This document shows, piece after piece, positions 46,524 through 55,773 of a stretch of 64,000 nucleotides of DNA. The notes below the pieces were generated by a model. The model saw nothing but the letters and a program-made list of their open reading frames with translations, searched no databases and was not told where the DNA came from. A program made the translations under genes and the position numbers. The stretch is from Cellvibrio sp. 79. GTDB lineage: Bacteria; Pseudomonadota; Gammaproteobacteria; Pseudomonadales; Cellvibrionaceae. The first letter of the stretch is position 1; each line of letters starts with the position of its first letter. The stretch spans positions 62,001 to 126,000 of the forward strand of contig MVDH01000001.1 of NCBI GenBank assembly GCA_003056245.1. The letters are read 5' to 3'.

Positions 46524-46790
46524 TTATCGCAATTGACTATCTTTACTGCCCCGGCGATTGATTGGGGAGTAAATTGTCTCTTCCCTGTCATGTTCTTCCT
46601 GGCATTTCATGCACAAGCGAACACCGGGAATCGCTTTCCTGCGACCTTCCGGAATAGGCGCTTCGCACTCTTCACAATATGAAAGGCTTTCTCCTTCGGG
46701 AATACGACTACGTGCTTGTTGCACTGCATCTTCAATACTGGCGTCTATCTGATCCTGGACTGCGCCGTCACGTGTCCAACCACCGGCCAT
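46524..46790 (-). CDS. DksA/TraR-type C4 zinc-finger protein (YbiI-like)
   Basis: 88-aa member of the DksA/TraR family. The zinc site is C39-x2-C42 and C60-x2-C63 (YCEECEAPIPEGRRKAIPGVRLCMKC). It lacks the long coiled-coil of full DksA, like E. coli YbiI. Such short proteins may bind near the RNA polymerase secondary channel or simply bind zinc; their role is not established. The N-terminus MAGGWTRDGAVQDQIDASIEDAV is characteristic of YbiI-like members. Confidence 0.9.
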   Translation of the reverse strand: MAGGWTRDGAVQDQIDASIEDAVQQARSRIPEGESLSYCEECEAPIPEGRRKAIPGVRLCMKCQEEHDREETIYSPINRRGSKDSQLR

Positions 46791-47009
46791 AGGATAATCC
46801 TCAATAAACTTAAATCTATTCGTGATAATTTATGAAAGGCTAGCACCTGTCATATAAATTGGGTTGCTGGCATGAATTAAAGTTCAACCCGATTTTATTT
46901 AGGGGGAAAAGGTGAGAGCGGCGACGTATTTGCGGCAAGAGGGAATTTAACGTAGTGGCTTCCCTCAAAGAATTCTCTTCCCGTATCTCCCTTTATAAGG
47001 CGGTTGCTG

Positions 47010-48827
47010 ATGAAATATATTCCCTCTTTATTAATAGCATTCGGTGCCACAAGTCTTTTGGCGACGCAAACTTCTGCATTTGACCACGCGCACAAAAATC
47101 CTCAGGAATCCCAAAGTGTTCGGATTGTCGGTCATGTATTGAAGCCTGAGCCGATAGCAAGTAAACATTTGCTAAAAAAATTAGCTGTACCCAAAGGTTT
47201 TGAAGTAAATGTTTTCGCTAAAAACCTAATTAACCCGCGCATGATTGCCGTTGCCGATAATGGTGTTGTGTATGTTACGCGCCGTGAAGTGGGCGATGTA
47301 ATCAGGCTGGTTGATGCAAATAACGATGGTGTTGCTGAACAGCAGGATGTTGTCGCTAATCGCCCCGGTATGCACGGTATTGCGATTGCAGGCGATAAGG
47401 TTTTTCTCGCTACCGTTAATGATGTCTATTCCACTGGATTGGATGCGGACGGAAAATTCGGACCATTGATTCGTATTGTTGATGACTTGCCCGATGGTGG
47501 CCAGCATCCGAACCGTACGCTTGCTGTCGGGCCAGATGGAAAATTATATGTATCAGTAGGGTCTACATGTAATGCTTGTGATGAAACCAATCCCGAAAGT
47601 GCAACTTTATTACAAATGAATATTGACGGTACCGGGCGAAAAATTTTTGCATCCGGCTTGCGTAATACTATCGGTTTTGATTTTGAGCCGGGAACCGGTG
47701 AAATTTTCGGGATGGATCATGGAATTGATTGGCTCGGTGATAATGAACAATACGAAGAATTAAACCATCTTGTGAAGGGTAAACAATATGGCTGGCCGTA
47801 TATTTACGGTGACGGAAAATTTAATCCGCAAGATGAACCACCTGGCGATATTACTTTGCAAGAGTGGGCGGCGCGAAGTGTTGATCCTTTAGGCTTTTAC
47901 ACGCCGCATGCGGCACCGATGCAAATGACATTTTATACCGGCACACAATTTCCGGCGGAGTATTACGGCGATGCATTTATTGCTATGCGCGGTTCGTGGA
48001 ACAGGAAACCACCGGCGGGTTATGAGGTGGTGCGCATTCAATTTGCGGGTGGCAAGCCGGTTAAGTTTGAACCGTTTATGCAAGGATTCTTATCGCGCAA
48101 AGGTGAACGCTGGGTTCATCACGGTAGAATTTCCGGACTTGCGCAAGCGAAAGACGGGGCTTTGTTAGTTGCAGATGACACTAATGGAATTATTTATCGC
48201 ATCGCTTATACAGGAACAAAAAAAAGGACGGAACCACTCGGTCCGCCAACAAATTCATTCAATGTTGATGTGCGTATTACCAATGCAGATTCTCCTCCTC
48301 CTGATGATGTGCATACTCAGAATCTAGCTATGCATTTGTTAAACGGTGCAGGCGTTACATTGGATATTTCATCTCCTGCATTTCAAGCAGGGGCTCCGAT
48401 TCCTCCGTTATTTGCATTGGAGGGTGAAAATATTTCACCTCCACTAGTGTGGAGCAAAGGACCTGAAGGAACAAAAAGTTATGCAATTATTATGGAAGAT
48501 CCGGATGTAGCGCAGAATCCCCCATTCGTTCACTGGTTGTTATTTAACTTGCCGGCCGATGTAGTGAGTTTGCCACAAGGTATTCCGCCGCTGCCTGAGC
48601 TGGCAAAACCTGATGGTGCGTTACAAGGTAAAAATGATCGTGGTTCTATTGGATACATTGGTCCAAATCCCCCAACGCAAGATTCAGCTCATCATTACTA
48701 CTTTCAAATATTTGCACTGGATAAAAAATTAAATTTACCTGTCGGGACAACGCGTGAAGAATTGCTAGCGGCGATGCAAGGGCATGTATTGGCGAATGGT
48801 TTTATCATTGGCACCTATGATCGATAA
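47010..48827 (+). CDS. Exported PQQ-type sugar dehydrogenase fused to a PEBP (YbhB/YbcL) domain
   Basis: 605-aa exported protein. After a signal peptide (LLATQTSA) comes a sorbosone-dehydrogenase-like propeller (about 45-405), with IADNGVVYVTRREVGDV, FASGLRNTIGFDFEPGTG, GMDHGIDWLGDN, YGWPYIYGDG, MRGSWNRKPPAGYEV and LLVADDTNGIIYRI. A Raf-kinase-inhibitor-like PEBP domain of the bacterial YbhB type spans about 430-605, with PPLFALEGENISPPLVW, YAIIMEDPDVAQNPPFVHWLLFNLP and the closing HVLANGFIIGTYDR. The ATG at 47010 has AAGGCGG 8 nt upstream. The PEBP domain may bind a small anionic ligand or lipid. The propeller is related to the protein encoded at 41864. Confidence 0.88.
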   Translation: MKYIPSLLIAFGATSLLATQTSAFDHAHKNPQESQSVRIVGHVLKPEPIASKHLLKKLAVPKGFEVNVFAKNLINPRMIAVADNGVVYVTRREVGDVIRLVDANNDGVAEQQDVVANRPGMHGIAIAGDKVFLATVNDVYSTGLDADGKFGPLIRIVDDLPDGGQHPNRTLAVGPDGKLYVSVGSTCNACDETNPESATLLQMNIDGTGRKIFASGLRNTIGFDFEPGTGEIFGMDHGIDWLGDNEQYEELNHLVKGKQYGWPYIYGDGKFNPQDEPPGDITLQEWAARSVDPLGFYTPHAAPMQMTFYTGTQFPAEYYGDAFIAMRGSWNRKPPAGYEVVRIQFAGGKPVKFEPFMQGFLSRKGERWVHHGRISGLAQAKDGALLVADDTNGIIYRIAYTGTKKRTEPLGPPTNSFNVDVRITNADSPPPDDVHTQNLAMHLLNGAGVTLDISSPAFQAGAPIPPLFALEGENISPPLVWSKGPEGTKSYAIIMEDPDVAQNPPFVHWLLFNLPADVVSLPQGIPPLPELAKPDGALQGKNDRGSIGYIGPNPPTQDSAHHYYFQIFALDKKLNLPVGTTREELLAAMQGHVLANGFIIGTYDR

Positions 48828-48870
48828 CATGATGATCGATAACCTGTAAAAAATTAAAATCAGAAATAAG

Positions 48871-48898
48871 AAACGGCAACTCGCGTTGCCGTTTTTTT
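48871..48898 (+). terminator. Rho-independent terminator
   Basis: AAACGGCAAC-TCGC-GTTGCCGTTT with a T7 tail, between the PEBP-fusion gene and the convergent LPMO gene. Confidence 0.92.
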
Positions 48899-48929
48899 GG
48901 TTATGTAAAATCCTTTTTGCCATTAATTT

Positions 48930-50108
48930 TTATTGGCAGCTGCGAACCAGAGCCCATGCATTAGTCCATGCCCAACCTGTGCCTGGTGCATAAGCTCCGC
49001 CTTGTGAACACCAGCCACTTACGGTGCAACGATATTCACTACCACCATTTTGTACCAGCGCATTATTCGCATAACTTGCGCCGCTAACGTACGCAGGTGA
49101 TGTGCAATTACCGGTAGAAACAGATGATGATGAACGGGAGCTGCTGGTTGCTACAACCGATGAGTTTGCAACGCTGGAAGAAACGCTTGAACCACCTTCG
49201 CTACATGCACCTAAATCCAACCAGTAGTTGTATTGGCCGGAAGTGAGTGCCGGGTCATTACCTTGCGTCCAATAGTTTGCAGAGTAGCGACGATTATTGT
49301 GTTGAACTTGTTGTGGTGCTGTGTACGAGGTGTTTGCATTCCAGGTTGGTAAACCGGCGCAAGTATTATTGGAAATACTTGAGCTGGTGGTTGTTGTGCT
49401 TGAAGTCGTAGCGGTTGAAGAACTTGATACTGCTACTGAAGACGAACTGGTTGATGGACCGTAAACCACGTCGATACATTGATAGAAAGCTTCCGGTGCA
49501 TCAGCGACGGGATCGCGTTGCCAAATACTAAAAACAATATGGCGACCAGTGCGTTGCGGTAAATTCACAACATGCGTGGATGTTTGTTCGCGATCTGCAG
49601 GTGCTGATTGATGGATTTGTTCAAGGTCAGACCACTTCAATGGTGCTGCGCCTGGATTAAATCCTTGCTTGGTAATGTAATAGCGGAAGTATTTGGTTTT
49701 GTGTGCGGCAGTATTGGTCCAGATGAATGGACGTGGGCCTGCGCTAACGCTTGTTGCACCCCAATCATTACGGGCAAGGTTTAATCCGTTCATGCTACCA
49801 ATATTAGCGCCGCATAATTTGCCATCGGGAATCAGGTTTTGGTGATTGTCGTTAGCACCGCCAATACCAATTGATTGTGGTTCATATTGACTTGAATTAC
49901 CGGCTGCAGAAGCAGCGACACACGCAGGAGAACTGCCGCCGCCTTGTGCTGATGTACACAGGAATGCACGGCTTTTGGGGCTGGAAACATAGCCGTGTGC
50001 ACTCACTTCTACTGCGCTTATCAAAGCTGCAGCACCAAATAATGCAGACAAACCAAGTGCTTTAAATGATTGAACACGCGAAACGGGTTGATTATTAGTT
50101 ATGGCCAC
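48930..50108 (-). CDS. lpmo10A: Chitin-type lytic polysaccharide monooxygenase: AA10, CBM5, CBM73
   Basis: 392-aa secreted copper enzyme. The signal peptide ends at SAHG, so mature H38 becomes the N-terminal copper ligand. The second ligand is H136 in TNTAAHKTKYFRYYIT. The AA10 domain runs to about 225, followed by a Ser/Thr linker, a CBM5 (about 245-300, TWNANTSYTAPQQVQHNNRRY) and a CBM73 (about 335-391, ASYANNALVQNGGSEYRC). The same order and nearly the same length are known for CjLPMO10A of Cellvibrio japonicus, which oxidatively cleaves chitin. A GTG start at 50108 has GGAG 7 nt upstream; an ATG at 50123 is the alternative. Confidence 0.9.
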   Translation of the reverse strand: MAITNNQPVSRVQSFKALGLSALFGAAALISAVEVSAHGYVSSPKSRAFLCTSAQGGGSSPACVAASAAGNSSQYEPQSIGIGGANDNHQNLIPDGKLCGANIGSMNGLNLARNDWGATSVSAGPRPFIWTNTAAHKTKYFRYYITKQGFNPGAAPLKWSDLEQIHQSAPADREQTSTHVVNLPQRTGRHIVFSIWQRDPVADAPEAFYQCIDVVYGPSTSSSSVAVSSSSTATTSSTTTTSSSISNNTCAGLPTWNANTSYTAPQQVQHNNRRYSANYWTQGNDPALTSGQYNYWLDLGACSEGGSSVSSSVANSSVVATSSSRSSSSVSTGNCTSPAYVSGASYANNALVQNGGSEYRCTVSGWCSQGGAYAPGTGWAWTNAWALVRSCQ

Positions 50109-50486
50109 TTTCACTCTCCACATTTTTCAAAATGATGTGTTAATGGATTTGTCGATTGGCAAAAAAATTACCAAAAGAAATTGCAGTGTTGCGCGAATAA
50201 TTATTTCATTGGTGTACTACAAGGTCATTGATGTAACACAAGTGAAATTTTCATTCGGACCATGAGTCTACGGTGCTCGAAATAAAACACCAGTCTGACT
50301 TTTCGCTTTTGCCGGTTTTTTGCGTTCGACTTTAGGAGGGAAAAAAACGCACCCGCGTGAATGAAATTTTATGTGCCACAAGAGGAGATAAGGTTCACAA
50401 TGTTCTTGGTGGTGTGCACTCTGCTTTCTTCCGAACTTCCGGTTTTTGCGAGCATCACAGACAAGAGACCTGTTAGGAGGTGTGTT
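50109..50486. other. Divergent intergenic region
   Basis: About 380 bp upstream of both the LPMO gene (minus) and the 83-aa gene (plus). A frame opening at 50361, or at 50400 after a GAGGAG, runs into the 83-aa gene and could give a longer signal-like N-terminus. No clear promoter consensus. Confidence 0.45.
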
Positions 50487-50738
50487 ATGTCATCATCAAT
50501 TCATTCCACTGAGCCTTCAGTGAATTTACCCACCCGTCACGAACATCATCTTGAGGATCGCCAAACGGGTGGAGATCAGACTGATGAACTCTTTATTAAT
50601 AATCCTGATCACCCTTTAAAGGCGAAGGAGCGTGGTAATCAGGTGCAAGAGGTAGAGTATGTTGAAGGTCAGGATAATAAGCCTCGACAAAACCCTGCCG
50701 AGCACATTCCCGATGATGTAAATAGCCGGCCACGGTAG
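50487..50738 (+). CDS. Small acidic, disordered hypothetical protein
   Basis: 83-aa hydrophilic protein rich in Asp, Glu, Asn, Gln and His (HEHHLEDRQTGGDQTDELF, VEYVEGQDNKPRQNPAEH), with no hydrophobic core. A perfect AGGAGG lies 6 nt before the ATG at 50487, which decides this start. An upstream in-frame ATG at 50400 with GAGGAG would add a hydrophobic, signal-like segment. No family recognised; perhaps stress related by composition. Confidence 0.55.
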   Translation: MSSSIHSTEPSVNLPTRHEHHLEDRQTGGDQTDELFINNPDHPLKAKERGNQVQEVEYVEGQDNKPRQNPAEHIPDDVNSRPR

Positions 50739-51298
50739 TGTTGGTTTAGACGCCCATGAATTGAACAGCTATGCGTGAGGCAGGCCATATCTAGGTGTGG
50801 AATGTTTACCAAAATGACATCCACAGAGTTATCCACAGGTTCTGTGGATGGTGTCTGCCATCCAGGGTTACACAAATATTTCACCTTTTTGGAGTAAAAA
50901 GAGGTGGGCACGCTATTTGCTCTTTCTTTATCAGCCCTTTTTAATCGGCGGTGGAGATTAACTCTCGATCAATGTGTGGTTGACGGGAATCTGACGCCAG
51001 AGCGTTAATTTGCTCCCGGGAGGGAAGAAACGGCATTAAATTTACGATTTTTATCGTTTACGTGGGGTTGCATTGCTTCTGTGCGCTTGCATAGATCCTT
51101 GCACCTTTGTAATCTGCGCGGCCGCCCGAAAGCCCGAATAATCCTAATGATGTGAATAACGCTTTTAGGTTCGGGCCAATTGATAGTGATCCAATCGTCA
51201 TTTTCTACCCATTGGCCGGAGCGATGGCGTAGAATGCCGCCCGCTTTTGGTAATTCGCTTGTGCGTTTTTTAATCCCTCGATTTGTTGGAGAAGCCTA
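50739..51298. other. Intergenic region upstream of ppc
   Basis: About 560 bp with the second DnaA-box triplet (50818-50850) and the ppc promoter region. No coding frame supported. Confidence 0.55.
50818..50850. other. Triplet of DnaA-type boxes (copy 2)
   Basis: CATCCACA (50818-50825), perfect TTATCCACA (50829-50837) and inverted TGTGGATG (50843-50850). Order, orientation and spacing equal those at 9962-9994. It is about 450 bp upstream of ppc. Confidence 0.6.
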
Positions 51299-53914
51299 AT
51301 GTTAAAGCTGCCTGAAACCCTGCGCGAAAATGTCCGCCTGCTGGGAGAACTTCTGGGTGAAACAATTCACGCCCATGAAGGCGAAGAGCTGTTTTCCAAG
51401 GTTGAAGGTATTCGCAAACTGGGTAAGGCAATTACCAAAGCTGAGCATGGCGATTCTGCTTCCCTGGTTACTATGCTGAGCAGCTTGAATGATCAGGATA
51501 TTCTCCCGATTGTCCGTGCGTTTAACCAATTCCTGAATCTGGCTAATATTGCTGACCAGGAATACTTCTCCAGCGCTGAGGCGGAGCGTGAAGACAGCCT
51601 GCAAACCATGATTCAGGAGTTTGCCCTGGCGCATGGTAAAGATGCGCTAACCGAAATTATCAATAAATTGCGTATTGAACTGGTTCTGACCGCGCACCCG
51701 ACCGAGGTGACCCGTCGCACCCTGATTCGCAAATATGACCAGATCGTAGATACCTTGGCGGACCGCCAGAACGGTAGCCTGCTCACCTTCGAACAAGACA
51801 AGTTGCGTGGCCGCTTGCACCGTTTGGTGGAAGAGATCTGGTCTACCGACGAAATCCGTACGACTCGCCCGACTGCTGTTGATGAGGCTAAATGGGGTTT
51901 CGCGGTAATTGAAAACAGCCTGTGGCAGGCAGTTCCCGACTTTATTCGCCATCTTGATCGTATGTGTTCCCGCCATTTGGGCGAATCTTTACCGGTGGAC
52001 ATCCGCCCCATCAAGTTTTATTCATGGATGGGGGGGGATCGTGACGGCAATCCTAATGTGACCCACAAAATCACCCGCGAAGTATTGTTGTTAGGCCGCT
52101 GGATGGCTGCCGAACTCTACTCGCGCGATATCTACAGCTTGGGTGGTGACCTGAGCATGAGCGATGCGAGCGATGAGCTGCGTGCGCTTTATCCGGACAG
52201 TGTCACTCCTTATCGTGATGCGATGTACGATTTACGTCGCCGTATCCAATCTACCCTGGAGTGGGCTGAAGCTCGCTTGCAAGGCCGTGCAGTGGAAGTA
52301 CCTGCCGACCTGATTACCAGCCGCGAAGATTTATTATCGCCATTAATGTTGTGTTTCCGCTCCCTGAATGCTGTTGGTTTGCCGCATATTGCTAATGGAC
52401 CGTTGGTCGACACTATCCGTCGTATTCACTGTTTTGGCATTAATTTGGTGCCATTGGATATCCGCCAGGACGGTGATCGTCATGTGCAGGCGATCGATGA
52501 ACTCGTTCAGTACCTTGGCTTGGGCGATTATCGTGCCTGGTCTGAAGAGGAACGTCAGGCTTTCCTGCTGGAATCATTGACCAGCAAACGCCCGTTGCTC
52601 CCAACCGTATGGCCAATGAGTGATGAAACCGCTGAAGTATTGGCAACTTGTCGTATCGTGGCGCAAGAACCGCGCGAGATTCTTTCCCATTACATTATTT
52701 CCATGGCCCAGCAACCGTCAGATGTATTGGCTGTTGCGCTGCTGCTAAAAGAATGTGGATTGACCTGGAACATGCCGATTGTTCCATTGTTTGAAACCCT
52801 GGACGACCTGGATCGTGCTCCTATCGTGATGGAGCGTTTGTGGGATCTGGAGTGGTACCAACAATATTCTGCTCATCAGCAAACAGTGATGATCGGCTAT
52901 TCGGATTCAGCCAAAGACGCCGGCAAACTCGCTGCAACCTGGGCGCAATACAAAGCGCAGGAAAAACTGGTAGCTCTGGCCGATAAGTTTGGGGTGTCGC
53001 TGGTATTGTTCCATGGTCGTGGAGGTACTGTTGGTCGCGGTGGTGGCCCGGTTGAGAAGGCAATGGCATCGCAGCCGCCCGGGTCGGTAAAAGGCCGTAT
53101 CCGCGTAACTGAACAGGGCGAAATGATTCGCTATAAATTTGGTTTGCCACGTGTAGCGTTTAGCAGCCTATCTTCTTATGTAGTAGCAACATTACGCGCA
53201 ACTATGTCGCCTAACGCTGCACCAAAAGATGAGTGGCGTGATTTGATTGAGCGAATGGGTAAAGCCAGCCTTGAGGCATACCGCAGTGTGGTACGTGGCC
53301 ACAAAGACTTCGTGCCTTACTTCCGCAACCTGACTCCGGAACAGGAATTGAGTTTGTTGGCACTGGGCAGTCGTCCGGCTAAACGTAAGTCGACGGGTGG
53401 TGTAGAAAGCTTGCGGGCAATCCCTTGGGTATTTGCCTGGACACAAGTTCGTTTGAATTTGCCTGCATGGTTGGGCACCCGCCAATCGTTTGAGTATGCG
53501 CTGGAAAACGACCCTGCGTTGCTGGAAGACATGGTTAGCAACTGGCCGTTTTTCTCCAGCTTCCTCGATCTGTTAGAAATGGTAATCGGTAAAGCTGATG
53601 GCCCTATCTGCACTTACTACGAAGAGCAATTGGTTCCTGTTGAATACCGTGGGTTGGGGCAGGAATTGCGGGGTGATCTGAAAGCATTGGAAGGCTTGAT
53701 CAATAAAATGAAAAAGCAAGACACCTTGCTGGCAGATGATCCAATGTTGCGTCAGTCGCTGGAAGTGCGTAAGCCTTATGTGGACCCGCTGAACTATTTA
53801 CAAGCGGAATTGCTCAAGCGTTATCGCAGCAGTGAAACTATTAGTCCTGATCTGGAGCGCGCCCTCAAGGTTACTATGGCAGGTATTGCAGCGGGAATGC
53901 GTAATACAGGTTGA
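51299..53914 (+). CDS. ppc: Phosphoenolpyruvate carboxylase
   Basis: 871-aa cytoplasmic enzyme that adds bicarbonate to phosphoenolpyruvate to form oxaloacetate and so refills the TCA cycle. The signatures are all present: VLTAHPTEVTRR (catalytic His), GGDRDGNPNVT, GYSDSAKDAG, the glycine-rich loop FHGRGGTVGRGGGP, and the C-terminal allosteric end GIAAGMRNTG. Length is normal for the bacterial family. GGAGAAGCCTA precedes the ATG. It stands alone between an intergenic region with DnaA boxes and the pilin operon. Confidence 0.97.
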   Translation: MLKLPETLRENVRLLGELLGETIHAHEGEELFSKVEGIRKLGKAITKAEHGDSASLVTMLSSLNDQDILPIVRAFNQFLNLANIADQEYFSSAEAEREDSLQTMIQEFALAHGKDALTEIINKLRIELVLTAHPTEVTRRTLIRKYDQIVDTLADRQNGSLLTFEQDKLRGRLHRLVEEIWSTDEIRTTRPTAVDEAKWGFAVIENSLWQAVPDFIRHLDRMCSRHLGESLPVDIRPIKFYSWMGGDRDGNPNVTHKITREVLLLGRWMAAELYSRDIYSLGGDLSMSDASDELRALYPDSVTPYRDAMYDLRRRIQSTLEWAEARLQGRAVEVPADLITSREDLLSPLMLCFRSLNAVGLPHIANGPLVDTIRRIHCFGINLVPLDIRQDGDRHVQAIDELVQYLGLGDYRAWSEEERQAFLLESLTSKRPLLPTVWPMSDETAEVLATCRIVAQEPREILSHYIISMAQQPSDVLAVALLLKECGLTWNMPIVPLFETLDDLDRAPIVMERLWDLEWYQQYSAHQQTVMIGYSDSAKDAGKLAATWAQYKAQEKLVALADKFGVSLVLFHGRGGTVGRGGGPVEKAMASQPPGSVKGRIRVTEQGEMIRYKFGLPRVAFSSLSSYVVATLRATMSPNAAPKDEWRDLIERMGKASLEAYRSVVRGHKDFVPYFRNLTPEQELSLLALGSRPAKRKSTGGVESLRAIPWVFAWTQVRLNLPAWLGTRQSFEYALENDPALLEDMVSNWPFFSSFLDLLEMVIGKADGPICTYYEEQLVPVEYRGLGQELRGDLKALEGLINKMKKQDTLLADDPMLRQSLEVRKPYVDPLNYLQAELLKRYRSSETISPDLERALKVTMAGIAAGMRNTG

Positions 53915-54378
53915 TTCTTGATCGCTGCTGGTGGCCAATTTGCTGCCGCCAGCAGTTGTTACTCGCTGTTTCTTTTTTACCCGTACTTAAAAATCGCTTA
54001 TCACGAATTTTTCTATAGGTCGCCGATTTCAACCGGACTGAGTTGGCAGATCTTCTTAAAAAGCCATTCGGTATATTATTTGAACTGGTTATCGCAAAAA
54101 TACTTGGCTTTAGATTGTTTTGTCGTTAAAGTTTGTCTGAATGCGCGGCTGACAGCGCAGTCATAAAAAAAATCAATAAAAAATACCACACAAATAGCTT
54201 CGCTTTCAGAGGCAACACTACACGAAGTTCACTGGACTTTACGGTCACTTATGGATGGTGCTGCATTGGATTAATCCAAGCAGCGATTAGTCAGCTTTCT
54301 CGTTTTTAATAGCGAAAAAGCATAGGGATTGATTTTTTATACCCAAAATCAACAGATCGATAGAGGTTTTGTTTTACG
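53915..54378. other. Intergenic region between ppc and the pilin operon
   Basis: About 460 bp with the ppc stem-loop at the left. The rest is AT-rich, expected to hold the pilE promoter. The frame at 53918-54166 has no ribosome site and poor composition. Confidence 0.5.
53925..53955 (+). terminator. Stem-loop after ppc
   Basis: CTGCTGGTGGC pairs with GCCGCCAGCAG (one G-T pair) around a 9-nt loop, 10 bp after the ppc stop. The tail TTGTT is short. Confidence 0.55.
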
Positions 54379-54843
54379 ATGAAATCGGTTACCTCATTAA
54401 CGGCGGTGTCTTCAACGCAGCGCGGATTTACGCTGGTGGAAATTCTGATTGGCGTTGCAATAGCCGGAGTTCTTGCTGCGATTGCTATCCCCGCTTACAC
54501 CACCTTCATCTACAAAAGTGATGTGCGTGCTGCGCAATCAGACCTTTTGTCTTTGAGCCTGAAACTGGAAAGTCGGTACCAGCGCACCCTTGCCTACCCC
54601 ATTTTGGCTGATGATAAAAAAGATAATACCGATGGGATTAAAGAAAAATTGGAAGGTTGGAGCCCAAATTCCAATTCCAGGGATTTCAATTTCAAGTTTG
54701 AGGAAAATACTGAATCGACTTACAAGATAACTGCTGAAGGCAAAGCCGGCAGCCGTCAAAAGGATTGCAAGATTAGCCTTACCCATAACAACGAACGTAC
54801 TACGTCTAATTGCAAATATCTCGATGATGGAAAGTGGTTATGA
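54379..54843 (+). CDS. pilE: Type IV pilin, PilE-like
   Basis: 154-aa prepilin. The leader ends at G16, followed by the class-III sequence FTLVEILIGVAIAGVLAAIA with Glu at +5 (E21), the site for PilD cleavage and methylation. The globular head has a C-terminal disulfide pair (DCKISLTHNNERTTSNCKYL). It begins a five-gene operon: its stop codon overlaps the fimT start (ATGA). In pseudomonads PilE is a minor pilin that links the priming complex to the fibre; here it leads the set instead of ending it. Confidence 0.9.
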   Translation: MKSVTSLTAVSSTQRGFTLVEILIGVAIAGVLAAIAIPAYTTFIYKSDVRAAQSDLLSLSLKLESRYQRTLAYPILADDKKDNTDGIKEKLEGWSPNSNSRDFNFKFEENTESTYKITAEGKAGSRQKDCKISLTHNNERTTSNCKYLDDGKWL

Positions 54844-55319
54844 AACAACACGGTCTGACATTGGTTGAGATGATGATTGTAGTGGTAATCCTCGGCATCC
54901 TGGCTGCTGCGGCATCTCCGCTTACCACAAGGTGGGTTGATAATGCCAAATTGAACGAAGGTGCCGCTGCCCTGGATGAGGCTATCGGCCGCGCAAAAGC
55001 AGCTGCAATGCGCAACACGGCGAGAATTAATAGTAGCGATCAGGCTGCCAGCCGGTTGTGCTTTTCCGCAGAAAAAATAAAGCTGGTTGTTCCTGCAAAC
55101 GCAACGGACCCCCTTACGTGTGACCTTACCCCGGTGTGGAGTGTGACCTTGTCGGACAGGGTAAAGATAAAAGTTGATGATGCTAATTGGCAGTGCAGCT
55201 GCTTTAACAACCGCGGCTTGATTACCAATCCCAAACCCGCTGTTTGCGATACTTGCAGCAGCAGCCTTATGTTCACATTTACGACTGGAGACCACAGTGA
55301 AGATCGAAGCTTCCACTAA
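54840..55319 (+). CDS. fimT: Minor pilin FimT/GspH-like
   Basis: 159-aa prepilin-like protein with leader G5 and LTLVEMMIVVVILGILAAAA (Glu at +5). The head has four cysteines near its end (CSCFNNRG, VCDTCSSSL). FimT/GspH family members help prime pilus assembly and, in some species, bind DNA during uptake. The ATG at 54840 overlaps the pilE stop by ATGA and has GGAAAG upstream; a GTG at 54834 is an alternative. Overlaps the next gene by 23 bp. Confidence 0.85.
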   Translation: MKQHGLTLVEMMIVVVILGILAAAASPLTTRWVDNAKLNEGAAALDEAIGRAKAAAMRNTARINSSDQAASRLCFSAEKIKLVVPANATDPLTCDLTPVWSVTLSDRVKIKVDDANWQCSCFNNRGLITNPKPAVCDTCSSSLMFTFTTGDHSEDRSFH

Positions 55320-55773
55320 GCCTTCCCAGCCCAATTCGCCAGCTAGGTTCAAGCAGCTTGGCGGCATGATGATTGAATCGCTTATCGGCCTGCTCATATT
55401 AAGCGTGGTTGGTGGTGGCGTTATGCACGCATCGGCACGTATGTCCAAAATCCAGCAGCAGCAGACCGTAGACAACATTGCGGTAAATCAAATGCGCACT
55501 TTGTTAATGACTCGCACCTCGCCTACAGGGGCGGATTTGTGTGCTAATACCGGTGGACAAAGTCTGACGCTTCCCGGTGAGACTGTACCTGTTGCGATGT
55601 CGGTAAAGGGATGTGGCAATGCCAATTTCACTATCAATAATGTGCAGACTGGTGGCGCTACGCTCCCTGCCCAGCCAATTGCCAGCGTCCGTCCGGTAGT
55701 GTTGGAAATTGGCAGCGATACCAAAATGGTTCGTATCGGCGGTTCCGAGGTAAAAAGCATTGCGACTCCATAA
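55297..55773 (+). CDS. pilV: Minor pilin PilV-like
   Basis: 158-aa prepilin-like protein with a long leader (22 residues) ending G22, then GMMIESLIGLLILSVVGGGV with Glu at +5 (E27). The GTG start at 55297 has GGAG 7 nt upstream. The head is short with a Cys pair (DLCANTGG, KGCGNANF). Belongs to the priming complex with pilW and pilX by position. Overlaps fimT and pilW, so translation is coupled along the operon. Confidence 0.85.
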   Translation: MKIEASTKPSQPNSPARFKQLGGMMIESLIGLLILSVVGGGVMHASARMSKIQQQQTVDNIAVNQMRTLLMTRTSPTGADLCANTGGQSLTLPGETVPVAMSVKGCGNANFTINNVQTGGATLPAQPIASVRPVVLEIGSDTKMVRIGGSEVKSIATP

